From: Fervidobacterium pennivorans DSM 9078
GTDB taxonomy: Bacteria > Thermotogota > Thermotogae > Thermotogales > Fervidobacteriaceae
Length of the DNA: 64,000 nucleotides
Direction: 5' to 3'
NCBI RefSeq assembly: GCF_000235405.2
Contig: NC_017095.1
Coordinates: 893,501 to 957,500, forward strand
Position 1 is the stretch's first letter. Each line of letters opens with the position of its first letter. Of the stretch, positions 1 through 9,202 are shown piece after piece. Made by a program: the position numbers and the translations under genes. Below the pieces are notes generated by a model. The model made no database searches. It saw only the letters and a list, made by a program, of their open reading frames with translations, and was not told where the DNA came from.

Positions 1-849
1 TTATTTGGAGAGATAAACGATTTAAATGAGCTTGAGGATTATACAAACAACATTGCTGGTTTCTCAACAGACGGAATTCGGTACACAAGTCCAGACTTAA
101 TAAAAGCTTTCTCAGAGAAAAAGAGTGCTTTAGTTTTTGATCATTCACAACTACACGAAGTTCCAGGAGATTTCTACATAGATTCGAAACTACCTAACGC
201 AGTGCGCACATACTCAAACGAGGCAATCGCGATATTCAGAACTGTGTTGACAGGGCTTGAGTTCGGGTTTAATAGATTTCACATTCAGCATGTCTCAACC
301 TCACAATCTTTGGAGACCATAGAGTACCTAAGAAAAAAGGCGAAGGTTACATGTGAAGTAACCCCCCATCACGTTTTCTTCCGCCCAGAGGAGATAAACA
401 ATCCAAACCAGAAGATTAACCCTCCCATTTCAAAAGACAGAGATATCCTCGTCAATGCTGTGAGAAAGGGTATCATAACGTGTTTTGCAACAGACCATGC
501 ACCGCATCCTGAAAAGCCAGCAGATTTTGAAAGAGCCCCATATGGAAGTTCCCATATAGAGGTAGCGTTTTCTGTGTATCTGAAAGTGTTCGAAGATATC
601 GAACTCGTTTTGAAAAATCTCACTATAAATCCGCTTAGTGTGTTGGGAAAAAGTTATGAGGAACTTGGCTTAAAGTTCCCCAACGACGCTGTGTTGATTG
701 ATGAAAAGGCTGAGTATACTGTTGAAAGCAACAAGTTCTTCAGCAAAGGCAAAAACTGTGCATTCAATGGTTATAGATTGAAGGGAAAGGTCCTTGGAAT
801 AAGAAGAAACGGAAGGTGGGTGTTCTGGAATGGCGAATTTCTCCGCTGA
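1..849 (+). CDS. pyrC: Dihydroorotase, 5'-truncated by the window edge
   Basis: The reading frame is open from base 1, so the start lies outside the window; 282 C-terminal residues are visible. Dihydroorotase closes carbamoyl-aspartate to dihydroorotate in pyrimidine synthesis. Visible cyclic amidohydrolase signatures in order are GFSTDG, VFDHSQLHE, RTYSNEAIAI, HIQHVST, CEVTPHH and FATDHAPH; the histidines are metal ligands and the Asp of TDHAPH is the family's catalytic base. It heads the visible part of a pyr operon and overlaps pyrK by 20 bases, which suggests translational coupling. Family assignment is firm. Confidence 0.93.
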   Translation, partial: LFGEINDLNELEDYTNNIAGFSTDGIRYTSPDLIKAFSEKKSALVFDHSQLHEVPGDFYIDSKLPNAVRTYSNEAIAIFRTVLTGLEFGFNRFHIQHVSTSQSLETIEYLRKKAKVTCEVTPHHVFFRPEEINNPNQKINPPISKDRDILVNAVRKGIITCFATDHAPHPEKPADFERAPYGSSHIEVAFSVYLKVFEDIELVLKNLTINPLSVLGKSYEELGLKFPNDAVLIDEKAEYTVESNKFFSKGKNCAFNGYRLKGKVLGIRRNGRWVFWNGEFLR

Positions 850-1567
850 ATTAAAAAAGCAAACAAAGTACAAAGCCTTTCTACTAACTAAGAGGATCGT
901 TGAAGAAATAACGCAAAATACTTACTTAATCACTTTTGAAGAAGATTTCGATTTTCTACCAGGACAGTTCTGCATGGTGAGCGTAGGTGACGCAGGATTA
1001 ACGCGGAAACCTTACACGCTTGGAAGATTAAACAAAAGGGAACTTGCTATCTCCGTAAAAATTGCAGGAAAGGGAAGCGAGTATATAGTTAAGACCAACG
1101 AAAAACTCAATGTCCTTGCACCTCTTGGCAATCCATTTATTCCTGAGAGTAATAATGGTGCAGTTATTGTGGCACCGTCCTGTCTTGCCGAGGGAATCCA
1201 TCTTTCCGAACGTTTTGATATACCGTTAATCGTGGCCTCAAAGACCGAACTGAACGAGAAATTTGTGAAGAAATTCAAGATGAGAGTATTTGTAGGGAAC
1301 GATGAGTATTTAAATTTGCTCAGTGAATTAAATCACTCAGCTTTCGACTGGATATTCGTCAGCGGCTCCAGAGTCATGGAAGAGCTTGCTGTAAAAAATA
1401 TGCCAAATAAGGTTGTTTACGTTTCATTGAATGAGTACATGGCTTGTGGAATAGGTGCTTGTAAAGGATGCGCTGTGGAAACAGTCCATGGCATAAAACA
1501 CGTTTGCACAGACGGACCGGTGTTTAGAGGTGATAACATATGGCAAGTTCAAAGACACTCAGACTGA
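830..1567 (+). CDS. pyrK: Dihydroorotate dehydrogenase B, electron-transfer subunit
   Basis: This 245-residue protein has the ferredoxin-reductase-type layout of PyrK: an FAD-binding beta barrel with RKPYTLGR near residue 63, a shortened nucleotide-binding middle, and a C-terminal [2Fe-2S] site with cysteines in CGIGACKGC and HVCTDGPVF. In this family PyrK passes electrons from the PyrD flavin to NAD+. It lies between pyrC and pyrD and overlaps both. The presence of PyrK makes the following PyrD a class 1B enzyme. Confidence 0.93.
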   Translation: MANFSAELKKQTKYKAFLLTKRIVEEITQNTYLITFEEDFDFLPGQFCMVSVGDAGLTRKPYTLGRLNKRELAISVKIAGKGSEYIVKTNEKLNVLAPLGNPFIPESNNGAVIVAPSCLAEGIHLSERFDIPLIVASKTELNEKFVKKFKMRVFVGNDEYLNLLSELNHSAFDWIFVSGSRVMEELAVKNMPNKVVYVSLNEYMACGIGACKGCAVETVHGIKHVCTDGPVFRGDNIWQVQRHSD

Positions 1568-2409
1568 GAACACCCATTGTTATAGCCTCCGGACCTGGGG
1601 GTTTTGGTGAGTACCTTAACGTAGATTCAATAGATTGGTCTTACGTAGGCGCGTACACATTGAAGACGATAACTCTCCATCCAAAGGTTGGTAACAAACC
1701 GCCGAGAATATACGCAACCGATATCTTCATGATAAATCGCATCGGGCTCGAAAATCCTGGTTTTGTTGGTTTAAAAAAGATTCTAGATAGTGGAGAGTTA
1801 GATGTTTTGCTTTCAAAAGTTCCAGCTATTTTGAGCCTTGGAGGGGATTCGTTTGAAGAGTACGTTGAGATAACCAGACTTGTGAAACCTTACTTAGATA
1901 AGTTTTTGGCTATCGAATACAATTTTAGCTGTCCAAACGTTCATCACGGCGGACTTTCAATTATGTCAGATAGAGAAGAGTGGAGGAAACTTTTGAAGGC
2001 GATAAGAAAAGAAACGGATGCGTTTATCATTGCAAAACTTGGAATAGAAAGTGGGTTTGTTGAAGAAATGGCAAAGATTGTCGCGCTGGAAGGTTGGAAT
2101 GGTGTCACTGTTATCAATACTATCCGTGGACTTATCATAAACTCTGAAGGACAAGTTTTACTTGGAGGGCTTTCAGGTCCTGCACTTTATCCTATCGCAC
2201 TTAGGGCTGTTTACGAAGTGAGGAAGGTCTTACCAGATATTTTCATAATCGCATCCGGTGGTATATACACTGCCCAACAAGCAAAAGAGATGCTCCAATT
2301 TGGGGCGAACGCAGTGAGCATAGGAAGTGCACTATTCCAAAATGAGTATGTTATCAACAAAATAGGAAAAGAAATTGTGGAGTTCTTAAAAAGTGAAGAA
2401 AAACAATAA
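1540..2409 (+). CDS. pyrD: Dihydroorotate dehydrogenase B, catalytic subunit
   Basis: A 289-residue FMN-dependent TIM barrel that oxidises dihydroorotate to orotate. NFSCPNVHHGG near residue 128 carries the cysteine that serves as catalytic base in class 1B enzymes, and ASGGIYT near residue 232 lies in the FMN phosphate-binding region. The ATG at 1540 is preceded by an AGAGGTGAT ribosome site inside the end of pyrK, and the two genes overlap by 28 bases. Class 1B is supported both by the cysteine and by the adjacent pyrK. Confidence 0.94.
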   Translation: MASSKTLRLRTPIVIASGPGGFGEYLNVDSIDWSYVGAYTLKTITLHPKVGNKPPRIYATDIFMINRIGLENPGFVGLKKILDSGELDVLLSKVPAILSLGGDSFEEYVEITRLVKPYLDKFLAIEYNFSCPNVHHGGLSIMSDREEWRKLLKAIRKETDAFIIAKLGIESGFVEEMAKIVALEGWNGVTVINTIRGLIINSEGQVLLGGLSGPALYPIALRAVYEVRKVLPDIFIIASGGIYTAQQAKEMLQFGANAVSIGSALFQNEYVINKIGKEIVEFLKSEEKQ

Positions 2410-2429
2410 TTTCTAAAGGGGGGATTTTT

Positions 2430-3113
2430 ATGTTGATGGTTACTCCACTTAGTAGTGAAAAGATGGAAAAAGTCGAGAGAAAAAACTGGGTTGTAACAGA
2501 GCCGGTGCTTAGCTTAGACATGGAAGACCCTATTGGTTTCATTGAAAAACACGGAAGTTTTGATTATGTTAAGGTTGGACATAACCTTGCAGTGCAAGGA
2601 AAGAGGATACTTGATTATTTCTACGAAAGAGGATACAAAGTTATTCTTGATTTGAAATTTTCTGATATACCATCAACGGTGGCAAGGTCGATAAGAGCCT
2701 GGGAACATCCTGCAATCGTTGGTTTCACAGTTCATGCAAACGCGGGGTTAGAGAGTGTTAAAGCCGCCCTTGAATCAACTGATAAGATGATTTTCTCTGT
2801 GATAAAGTTAACATCGCTACCCGGAAGGCTCGAAGATTTTGAACATATTATTGTAGGACTTGCGAGGTTGGGCTCTTCGTTCGTGCTACCTGGCATGTGG
2901 GCAATTAAGATGCGACACAAAATAGGTGGAGCAATACTGGTTCCCGGTATACGTATGGAGCAATCAAAAGATGACCAAAAAGATGTGGTATCGTTATGGG
3001 ATATTTTTGGGATAGCGAACTTCGCTGTACTTGGAAGAGAAGTGTATAAGGCAAAAGACCCCGGTGAAAAGATACAGGCAATAAAAGAGAAGGTGAGATT
3101 ATGGAAACAATAA
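2430..3113 (+). CDS. pyrF: Orotidine 5'-phosphate decarboxylase
   Basis: A 227-residue protein with the OMP decarboxylase hallmark DLKFSDIP (about residues 73-80), which carries the Asp/Lys catalytic array, after an N-terminal SLDMEDP substrate-site segment. VPGIRMEQSKDD near residue 171 is the phosphate-gripper region. It catalyses the last step to UMP. The ATG is preceded by AAAGGGGGGA. It overlaps pyrE by 13 bases, so the two are coupled. Confidence 0.93.
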   Translation: MLMVTPLSSEKMEKVERKNWVVTEPVLSLDMEDPIGFIEKHGSFDYVKVGHNLAVQGKRILDYFYERGYKVILDLKFSDIPSTVARSIRAWEHPAIVGFTVHANAGLESVKAALESTDKMIFSVIKLTSLPGRLEDFEHIIVGLARLGSSFVLPGMWAIKMRHKIGGAILVPGIRMEQSKDDQKDVVSLWDIFGIANFAVLGREVYKAKDPGEKIQAIKEKVRLWKQ

Positions 3114-3718
3114 ATGAAAGGGTTTTAGAAATCCTCAGAAAGACAGGCGCTTTGCTCGATGGTCACTTCATACTCTCTTCTGGTTTACATTCCCCCAATT
3201 ACGTCCAATGCGCTAAGGTTTTCGAATATCCGAAATATGGGGAACAGATCGGGGAACTAATAGCAAGGAAAATTTTAGATGCTGGACTGGGTGTTGACGT
3301 TGTTGTCGGACCGGCACTTGGTGGTGTTATCGTGGCATATGAAGTAGGGAAGAAGTTGAACACACGCGCGATTTTTACTGAACGTGAAGACAGTGTCATG
3401 AAATTGAGAAGGGGCTTTGAAATACACGAAGGCGAAAGAGTGCTTATCGTTGAAGATGTTGTTACAACGGGAAAATCAACACTCGAAGTTGTAGAAGTTG
3501 TTGAAAGCTACGGCGGGCAAATCGTAGGGTTTGCAAGCATTATAAACAGGTCAGGAAAAGAAAATCCGTTTGAAGAAATCAATCAAAAACTTAAAGGAAA
3601 GCCGTACTTCTACCTTGTGAAGTTCGACTTCCCTACTTACAAACCTGAGGATTGTCCACTTTGTAAATCTGGTATACCTGCTGTGAAACCTGGTAGCAGA
3701 AAGATGAATACAAGGTAA
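3101..3718 (+). CDS. pyrE: Orotate phosphoribosyltransferase
   Basis: A 205-residue type I phosphoribosyltransferase that joins orotate and PRPP to give OMP. The PRPP loop RVLIVEDVVTTGKST lies near residue 112 and the flexible catalytic-loop region FTEREDSVMKLRRGF near residue 91. The C-terminus has an extra CPLCKSG dicysteine motif of unknown role. It is the last pyr gene here and ends three bases before the convergent aldolase gene; no clear hairpin terminator is visible in the gap. Confidence 0.93.
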   Translation: METINERVLEILRKTGALLDGHFILSSGLHSPNYVQCAKVFEYPKYGEQIGELIARKILDAGLGVDVVVGPALGGVIVAYEVGKKLNTRAIFTEREDSVMKLRRGFEIHEGERVLIVEDVVTTGKSTLEVVEVVESYGGQIVGFASIINRSGKENPFEEINQKLKGKPYFYLVKFDFPTYKPEDCPLCKSGIPAVKPGSRKMNTR

Positions 3719-3721
3719 AGG

Positions 3722-4399
3722 TTATTTTTGCCTGTATGATTTGAGATATTTTTCTCTTAACAACTTTGCATGCTCATCTGGAAGAATAGAAACCTTTCCA
3801 ACTCTGAGTGCTTCTATGTAAATTTGTGCAGTTTTTTCTGCGACGAGTGTTGCAATTAAAGCTTCTTGGAGATTTTCACCCACGGTCACAAGACCGTGGT
3901 TTCTTAAAAATACACAATGGTTATTTCCAAGAGCTTTGATGGCGTTCCGTGCGAGTTCTTCGGTCCCTGGAAGTGCGTATTCTGAAACAAAAAGACGTTC
4001 TCCAAGAATCATTACAGCATCCTCAACAATCGGGGGAATCTCTTTTAAAGTCACCGAGACTATTGTAGAATAAACAGGATGTGTGTGTATTATTGCATGA
4101 ACATCTGCTCGCTTTTCGTAAATCTCAATATGCAAAGGTAGTTCTGAAGAGGGTGTTAACTCACCGTAGACTTTCCTCCCCTCGTTGTCTACAACTATTA
4201 TATGCTTTGGTGTTAACTTATCATATGGAAACCCAGATGGTGTGATGTAAATGTATCCACCATCTCGGACACTAATGTTTCCCCAAGTACCTTTCGTAAG
4301 CCCTTCTTCAGAAACCTTACGGGCATAATTGACTATCGATTCGGCGATATCGTAATTGAAGGAAAATTTTTCCACACTTTTCTTTGTTTTCTTCGCCAT
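3722..4399 (-). CDS. Class II aldolase / epimerase family protein
   Basis: A 225-residue zinc-dependent class II aldolase (fuculose-phosphate aldolase / ribulose-phosphate 4-epimerase family). WGNISVRDG near residue 40, HTHPVYS near residue 100 (zinc histidines) and FLRNHGLVTVG near residue 160 (third histidine) are present. It is the last gene of the galactoside operon, 33 bases after galK, so a role in sugar-phosphate metabolism is likely. Sequence alone does not tell L-fuculose-phosphate aldolase from L-ribulose-5-phosphate 4-epimerase or other members. Confidence 0.85.
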   Translation of the reverse strand: MAKKTKKSVEKFSFNYDIAESIVNYARKVSEEGLTKGTWGNISVRDGGYIYITPSGFPYDKLTPKHIIVVDNEGRKVYGELTPSSELPLHIEIYEKRADVHAIIHTHPVYSTIVSVTLKEIPPIVEDAVMILGERLFVSEYALPGTEELARNAIKALGNNHCVFLRNHGLVTVGENLQEALIATLVAEKTAQIYIEALRVGKVSILPDEHAKLLREKYLKSYRQK

Positions 4400-4432
4400 T
4401 CACTTACCCCTTTCGCATCACCCATAGTATTC

Positions 4433-5503
4433 TCAGAGTGCTCTAAACACACCATTGCTGGTCTCTACGTTAAGAAGTGTTGGCAAAATGCCAAATTTAA
4501 TTCTGTAAGCTTCTGAAATTTTTTCAAAAATGCTTTCGAAATTTCCTTTAACTAACGCTATGATACTTCCTCCAAAGCCTGCTCCAACTATCCTTGCCCC
4601 TAAAACATTTGAGTATTCACGTAATTTCTCAATAAGGAAATCTATCTCTTCGCAAGAAACTTCGTAATTGTCTTTGAGACTGTAATGTGATTCGTACAGA
4701 TACTTTCCAACCAAAACTAAGTTGTCATCTTCTAGTGCCGATAGTGTCTTTAAAACTCTCTCATTCTCTGTAACAACATGCAGTGCCCGCTTTTTCAAAA
4801 CAGGGTCTTGAATCTTTTCGATGTCTTCAAGCGTAACTTCCCTAAACGATGGTTTCCTGAGCGCTTGCAGTGCAAGTTCACATTCATGTCGTCTTTTATT
4901 GTATTCGGACGAACCAAGCTCATGCTTAACTCCAGAGTTAATGAGATAAAGCTTGGTATCATCGAGTCGAAGAGGGACGTATTTATACTCTCTTGTCATG
5001 GTGTCTATAAAAAGTGCGTGGTCTTCTTTCGAAAGTGCAACAGCGTATTGGTCCATTATCCCACAGCGAACACCAACGAAATCAACCTCACATTCGTGGG
5101 CAATTTTTGCAAGTTCTTCACGGTCAAGCTCGAATCCCATCATTTGAGAAATAGCATACCCTGCACCAACTTCCAAAGCAGCAGAGCTTGATAATCCTGC
5201 TCCCATTGGAAGATCAGAATCAATGTACATTGTGAACGGCTTAACTTCGTATCCATGTTCTCTCAGCTTCTGAATCATCCCTATTACGTAATCAGCCCAG
5301 GAATTTGTTTTTGTGGGGGCATCAAACTCTATTCCTTTCTTCAACTGATGTGAGAAAATTTTAAACTTTTTCGATGGTTCTATTTCAATTTTTACATACC
5401 TTTTTATAGCAAATGGTAAGACAAAACCGTCGTTATAATCTGTGTGCTCTCCTATAAGATTTGCACGTCCCGGTGAATAAACCACTATTTTTTGGTTTGC
5501 CAT
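4433..5503 (-). CDS. galK: Galactokinase
   Basis: GHMP-family kinase that phosphorylates galactose at C1. The galactokinase signature GRANLIGEHTDYNDG is near residue 12, the ATP loop PMGAGLSSSAALE near residue 105, and GAGFGGSIIALV near the C-terminus. I chose the ATG at 5503 (MANQK...) rather than one 21 bases upstream because a GGAGG ribosome site lies between them. The start sits two bases beyond the galT stop codon, so the two genes are translationally coupled. 356 residues is normal for bacterial GalK. Confidence 0.93.
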   Translation of the reverse strand: MANQKIVVYSPGRANLIGEHTDYNDGFVLPFAIKRYVKIEIEPSKKFKIFSHQLKKGIEFDAPTKTNSWADYVIGMIQKLREHGYEVKPFTMYIDSDLPMGAGLSSSAALEVGAGYAISQMMGFELDREELAKIAHECEVDFVGVRCGIMDQYAVALSKEDHALFIDTMTREYKYVPLRLDDTKLYLINSGVKHELGSSEYNKRRHECELALQALRKPSFREVTLEDIEKIQDPVLKKRALHVVTENERVLKTLSALEDDNLVLVGKYLYESHYSLKDNYEVSCEEIDFLIEKLREYSNVLGARIVGAGFGGSIIALVKGNFESIFEKISEAYRIKFGILPTLLNVETSNGVFRAL

Positions 5504-5504
5504 A

Positions 5505-6458
5505 TCACAACTCAACCTCCACATTCCTGAGTTCTTTTGCCGCTTCTTCTGGAATTTTTGGGTTTATGAACGCCCAAGTTCCAGTTTCAACACTTGCCAT
5601 CCACTTAATTTTGTCTTTGTCTCGTTTTACAGGGTTAAACTCAATATGGAAATGGAAAGCATGTGAATAGCTTACATCATTGACTGGTGCTTGGAAAAGC
5701 ATCATCATGTATGGGAATGCTTGTTTGAAAAGTAAGTCATATTTCATTGTAACAACTTTTAGAGCCTTTGCCAAGTGATATCTCTCAGTGTTTGTAAGTT
5801 CTACAAGAGTACTTACGTGCCTTTTGGGATACACATGGACTTCGTAGGGCCAGCGTGCATAAAACGGAACAAGTGTGATAAATGATTCATTCTCGTAGAT
5901 TATTCTTTCTTTTAATTTTATCTCATTATCAACAATATCACAAACCGCACAACTGCCGTTCTCGTCGTAGTATTGAGACAAAGCCTGCAGTTTTGCTTCT
6001 ATACGCTTTGGAATGAACGGAAAGGCATATAATTGTCCATGTGGGTGCGGAAGGGTTGCACCTACTTCCTTACCCCTGTTTTCGAAAATGAAGACGTATT
6101 TGATAAACCGGTTTTGTGATAAGTCAAGGTATCTATCTACCCACATCTGGATTAGTTTTTCGATTTGGTGAATAGGCATCATACTCATAGCACTTTCATG
6201 CTCAATTGTATAAACAACAACCTCGCATTTTCCGTTCGAACGTGCCTTTCTATATATACCCGTGCTTTGGACTTCTGGAGCATCTATCTTCATTGAAGGA
6301 TATCTGTTATCGAACGAAACCAAATCGTACTCTGTTTCGAACTCATCACCACCAGGACAAAGTGGACAGAAATTCGTTGGATTCGTAGGTCTTGCTTGCG
6401 TGTATGCTGAAACCATAACCCATTCTCCAGTGAGCAGATTCCATCTTCGTTCCATCAT
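5505..6458 (-). CDS. galT: Galactose-1-phosphate uridylyltransferase
   Basis: This 317-residue HIT-superfamily enzyme exchanges UMP between UDP-glucose and galactose-1-phosphate in the Leloir pathway. It shows CPLCPGG near residue 32, the active-site HPHGQLYAFP near residue 157, CAVCDIV near residue 189 and a C-terminal SHAFHFHIEFNP histidine cluster. It follows galA and precedes galK in the same direction. No galE is present in this window. Confidence 0.93.
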   Translation of the reverse strand: MMERRWNLLTGEWVMVSAYTQARPTNPTNFCPLCPGGDEFETEYDLVSFDNRYPSMKIDAPEVQSTGIYRKARSNGKCEVVVYTIEHESAMSMMPIHQIEKLIQMWVDRYLDLSQNRFIKYVFIFENRGKEVGATLPHPHGQLYAFPFIPKRIEAKLQALSQYYDENGSCAVCDIVDNEIKLKERIIYENESFITLVPFYARWPYEVHVYPKRHVSTLVELTNTERYHLAKALKVVTMKYDLLFKQAFPYMMMLFQAPVNDVSYSHAFHFHIEFNPVKRDKDKIKWMASVETGTWAFINPKIPEEAAKELRNVEVEL

Positions 6459-6485
6459 CGCTTATCACCACCTTAGACTCCCTAT

Positions 6486-8150
6486 TTATTGTTTTTCTCT
6501 GTAGTAATTGAAGATTCTGCCGTCCGTTCTTTTTTCAACCACTTTTGACAATTCAATCCTTGGTGTATCGTAGTTGACTTTGTATTGCAAAGTTGCAAGG
6601 TCATCTATAACAAGTTCATCACAACCATTGGTACCACAACTTGTGATTTTGTATCTTCCATTCATCAACCCACTGACTTTGAACCTTCTGCGACCGTAGG
6701 TCTTGTATTTTTTAACCAAGTTCCACAAATTCTTATCAATTTCGTAGGAGAGGTTATCACTCTGTATTATCATATTATCCAACAAGAGTGATGCAATAGT
6801 GTAAAGTTCCCTATGCGCATCATTAAGCTGTGTATCTTCCTTTCTCAACATAAGACAGTCAGGGTCGTTCCACCAAAGTATGTTGTTCATAAAGTTGCGT
6901 GTAATAACGTTCCTTAGAGCATAATACGCATTTGGATAGCCTATATCTGGTCCATTTGGGTCCCAGAAAGAGGCTGTGTCGGCACTGATTCTCATACCGT
7001 CAACCAAACCAACACTTGGTAGAAGGGGAGCACCACATCCAAGAACAAACGAGTCTCCCACAGCTTCTCGAATAACTTTCAAACCCATTCTATACGCTTC
7101 TATTGGCGAAACATTATGTTTATACCTTTTTCCTTGAATTGCTCCGGCAAAAAGAAAATCGATTTTAAAATAATCGAATCCATTCGCTTTTAAACCAACA
7201 AAGAGGTTTTTTAACCACTCCACAGCTTCAGGATGCGTTGTGTCAAGTGCATATATCTTTTTACTCCAGTTTTCATACGCGACAACGGGTACACCACTTT
7301 CGTTTTTAACCAGCCAATCGGGGTGGTTTTTGAATACATTTGATGTTTCCGAAATACTGAATGGGGCAAGCCAAATTCCTGGCTTGTAACCATATGATGC
7401 TATCTTATCTGCAACTTCTTTTAGACTTGGGAACTTCTCATTAGGTACCCAGTCACCAATATCAATTTCCCATGCATCATCTATTTGGAAGACTTCGTAT
7501 CCTAAATCCAACTCTTTAGACTTCTCCAAATCGGAAATCATCTTTTCATAATTGAAGTCAAGGTAGTATTGATACCAGCTCGACCAACTAACCGGGTTGT
7601 GTGATGAAAATGTAATGTTGTTTTCTTTTGCAATAAGTTCGGCATAGTATGTGAGTCCATCATCAGGGTTCAAATTGATTACCGCAATAGGTTCTATAGG
7701 TGTCCATTCATCGAACATCTTGCCAAAATACCTTAAATGGACAGATATAGTATCGTCAGACAACTTGAAATAAACATGACCAATCTCGGATTTAAGCGCT
7801 CCTACTACGAAGGTATCCGCAGCTAAGAAATAATCGCTGATAAGGTTATCAAAATAAACTTCTGGCATAATGGATGCACTGAAACCAAATTTTTCAATTA
7901 GGTCCTTTGGGAAATTCAATTTAAAATCCTTTGTTATAACCCTTGCAGGCCCCCATGACTGCCAGTTATTGGCAAGTACTTTATCTGGTCTTGGGAACGA
8001 GAATAGTTCAACATCGTCTACTATTCCTTTTATTTCTCCTGAAATCTTGTAGCCAGCCGGAATCTTACGAACTTCTAATATCAGTTCGTATCTATCAAAC
8101 TTACGGTAACCGATTATCTTCCTTATTTCTGACAAGCTTGGGATGTACAT
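6486..8150 (-). CDS. galA: Alpha-galactosidase, GH36
   Basis: A protein of about 554 residues that removes terminal alpha-galactosyl units, for example from melibiose or raffinose-type sugars. GH36/clan D motifs are visible: FQIDDAWEIDIGDW, the nucleophile motif YFKIDFLFAG, and RISADTASFW with the acid/base aspartate. There is no signal peptide, so it is probably cytoplasmic. The start is uncertain: the ATG at 8150 lies 11 bases from AGGAG, while a GTG at 8162 and a TTG at 8174 are also in frame. Confidence 0.9.
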   Translation of the reverse strand: MYIPSLSEIRKIIGYRKFDRYELILEVRKIPAGYKISGEIKGIVDDVELFSFPRPDKVLANNWQSWGPARVITKDFKLNFPKDLIEKFGFSASIMPEVYFDNLISDYFLAADTFVVGALKSEIGHVYFKLSDDTISVHLRYFGKMFDEWTPIEPIAVINLNPDDGLTYYAELIAKENNITFSSHNPVSWSSWYQYYLDFNYEKMISDLEKSKELDLGYEVFQIDDAWEIDIGDWVPNEKFPSLKEVADKIASYGYKPGIWLAPFSISETSNVFKNHPDWLVKNESGVPVVAYENWSKKIYALDTTHPEAVEWLKNLFVGLKANGFDYFKIDFLFAGAIQGKRYKHNVSPIEAYRMGLKVIREAVGDSFVLGCGAPLLPSVGLVDGMRISADTASFWDPNGPDIGYPNAYYALRNVITRNFMNNILWWNDPDCLMLRKEDTQLNDAHRELYTIASLLLDNMIIQSDNLSYEIDKNLWNLVKKYKTYGRRRFKVSGLMNGRYKITSCGTNGCDELVIDDLATLQYKVNYDTPRIELSKVVEKRTDGRIFNYYREKQ

Positions 8151-8181
8151 ACAAAGGCTCACTCCTTTCTCCAAGAAGATT

Positions 8182-9180
8182 TCAAGTTGTTTCTCTTACA
8201 ACGAGTTCAACATCCAAGACCAGCCTTTTGTTTACAAATTCTTTTCTTTTTATCATTTCGTAAAGTAGTTCAAACGCATCTTCTCCTTCTTTTTGCTTAT
8301 CTATGCGAACTGTCGTCAGTCTCGGTTGTATAAAATGCGCAAATGCTATATCATCGTATCCTACAACCGACACATCGTCTGGAATAGAGTAACCTTTTTC
8401 GCGAAGTGCTTGCATTGCGCCAATTGCAGAAATGTCGTTAAAACAGAAAACTCCATCAAATTTAAGTCCGGACTCTATGATATCAAGCATCTTTTTATAC
8501 GAATTCTCAACACCTTCTTCTACTTCAAAGACATAACTTTCGTCAAATGGCAACATATGTTCATGGAGAGCCCTTCTGTATCCTTCAAGCCTCATACGAG
8601 CAACGGATTTGTATAAGTACCCGCTAAGGTATACGATTTTCTTCCTACCTTTCTCGATCAAGTGACTCACAGCCAAATAACTTCCCTTGACATCGTTGCT
8701 GTAAACCTCTGGAACCTCAATATCCTCAAAGTGAACACCAAGGATAACAAAAGGCACGGCGGATTTTATAAGTAATTGTATGTCCTCGCTTTTTTCTTGC
8801 GTAGGGGAAATGATAATCCCATCTACCCTCCGGCTGAGCATAGTTTTTACCGCGTCTTCCTCTAAGTTGTAGTCTTTTTCTGTGTTCATAAAAATGACGT
8901 TGAACCCCCGTTTCCTGGCAGCCATTTCTATTGACTTGAGCACCTCTGAGTAAAATGGGTTCGAACTGTCCTCCAAAATCACACCTATGACTTTGGTCAA
9001 CCCATATCTCAAAGATGTCGCAGTTGCATCCTTTATATACCCAAGCTCTCTCGCTACTTTCAAGACCCTTTCTTTTGTTTCTTTGTTTATATCCGGCTTA
9101 TTATTAAGTGCTCTTGAAACTGTGTTTATAGATACACCGGCCGCCTTGGCAATGTCACGTATCGTTACAAATTTCTTCAA
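8182..9180 (-). CDS. LacI-family transcriptional regulator of the galactoside operon
   Basis: A 332-residue repressor with an N-terminal LacI helix-turn-helix (IRDIAKAAGVSINTVSRALN) and hinge region, then a periplasmic-binding-protein-like sugar domain. I chose the TTG at 9180 because AGGAGG lies 8 bases upstream, whereas the GTG nine bases earlier overlaps that site. It lies inside the galactoside operon, between the beta- and alpha-galactosidase genes, so local autoregulation by galactose or a galactoside is likely (inference). The palindrome at 11146-11161 is the natural operator candidate. Confidence 0.9.
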   Translation of the reverse strand: MKKFVTIRDIAKAAGVSINTVSRALNNKPDINKETKERVLKVARELGYIKDATATSLRYGLTKVIGVILEDSSNPFYSEVLKSIEMAARKRGFNVIFMNTEKDYNLEEDAVKTMLSRRVDGIIISPTQEKSEDIQLLIKSAVPFVILGVHFEDIEVPEVYSNDVKGSYLAVSHLIEKGRKKIVYLSGYLYKSVARMRLEGYRRALHEHMLPFDESYVFEVEEGVENSYKKMLDIIESGLKFDGVFCFNDISAIGAMQALREKGYSIPDDVSVVGYDDIAFAHFIQPRLTTVRIDKQKEGEDAFELLYEMIKRKEFVNKRLVLDVELVVRETT

Positions 9181-9202
9181 ACTCCTCACCTCCTATGTGA
9201 AC

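Noticed and set aside
4778-5191. 137-codon frame opposite galK
   Set aside because: Antisense to conserved galactokinase motifs and without a ribosome site.
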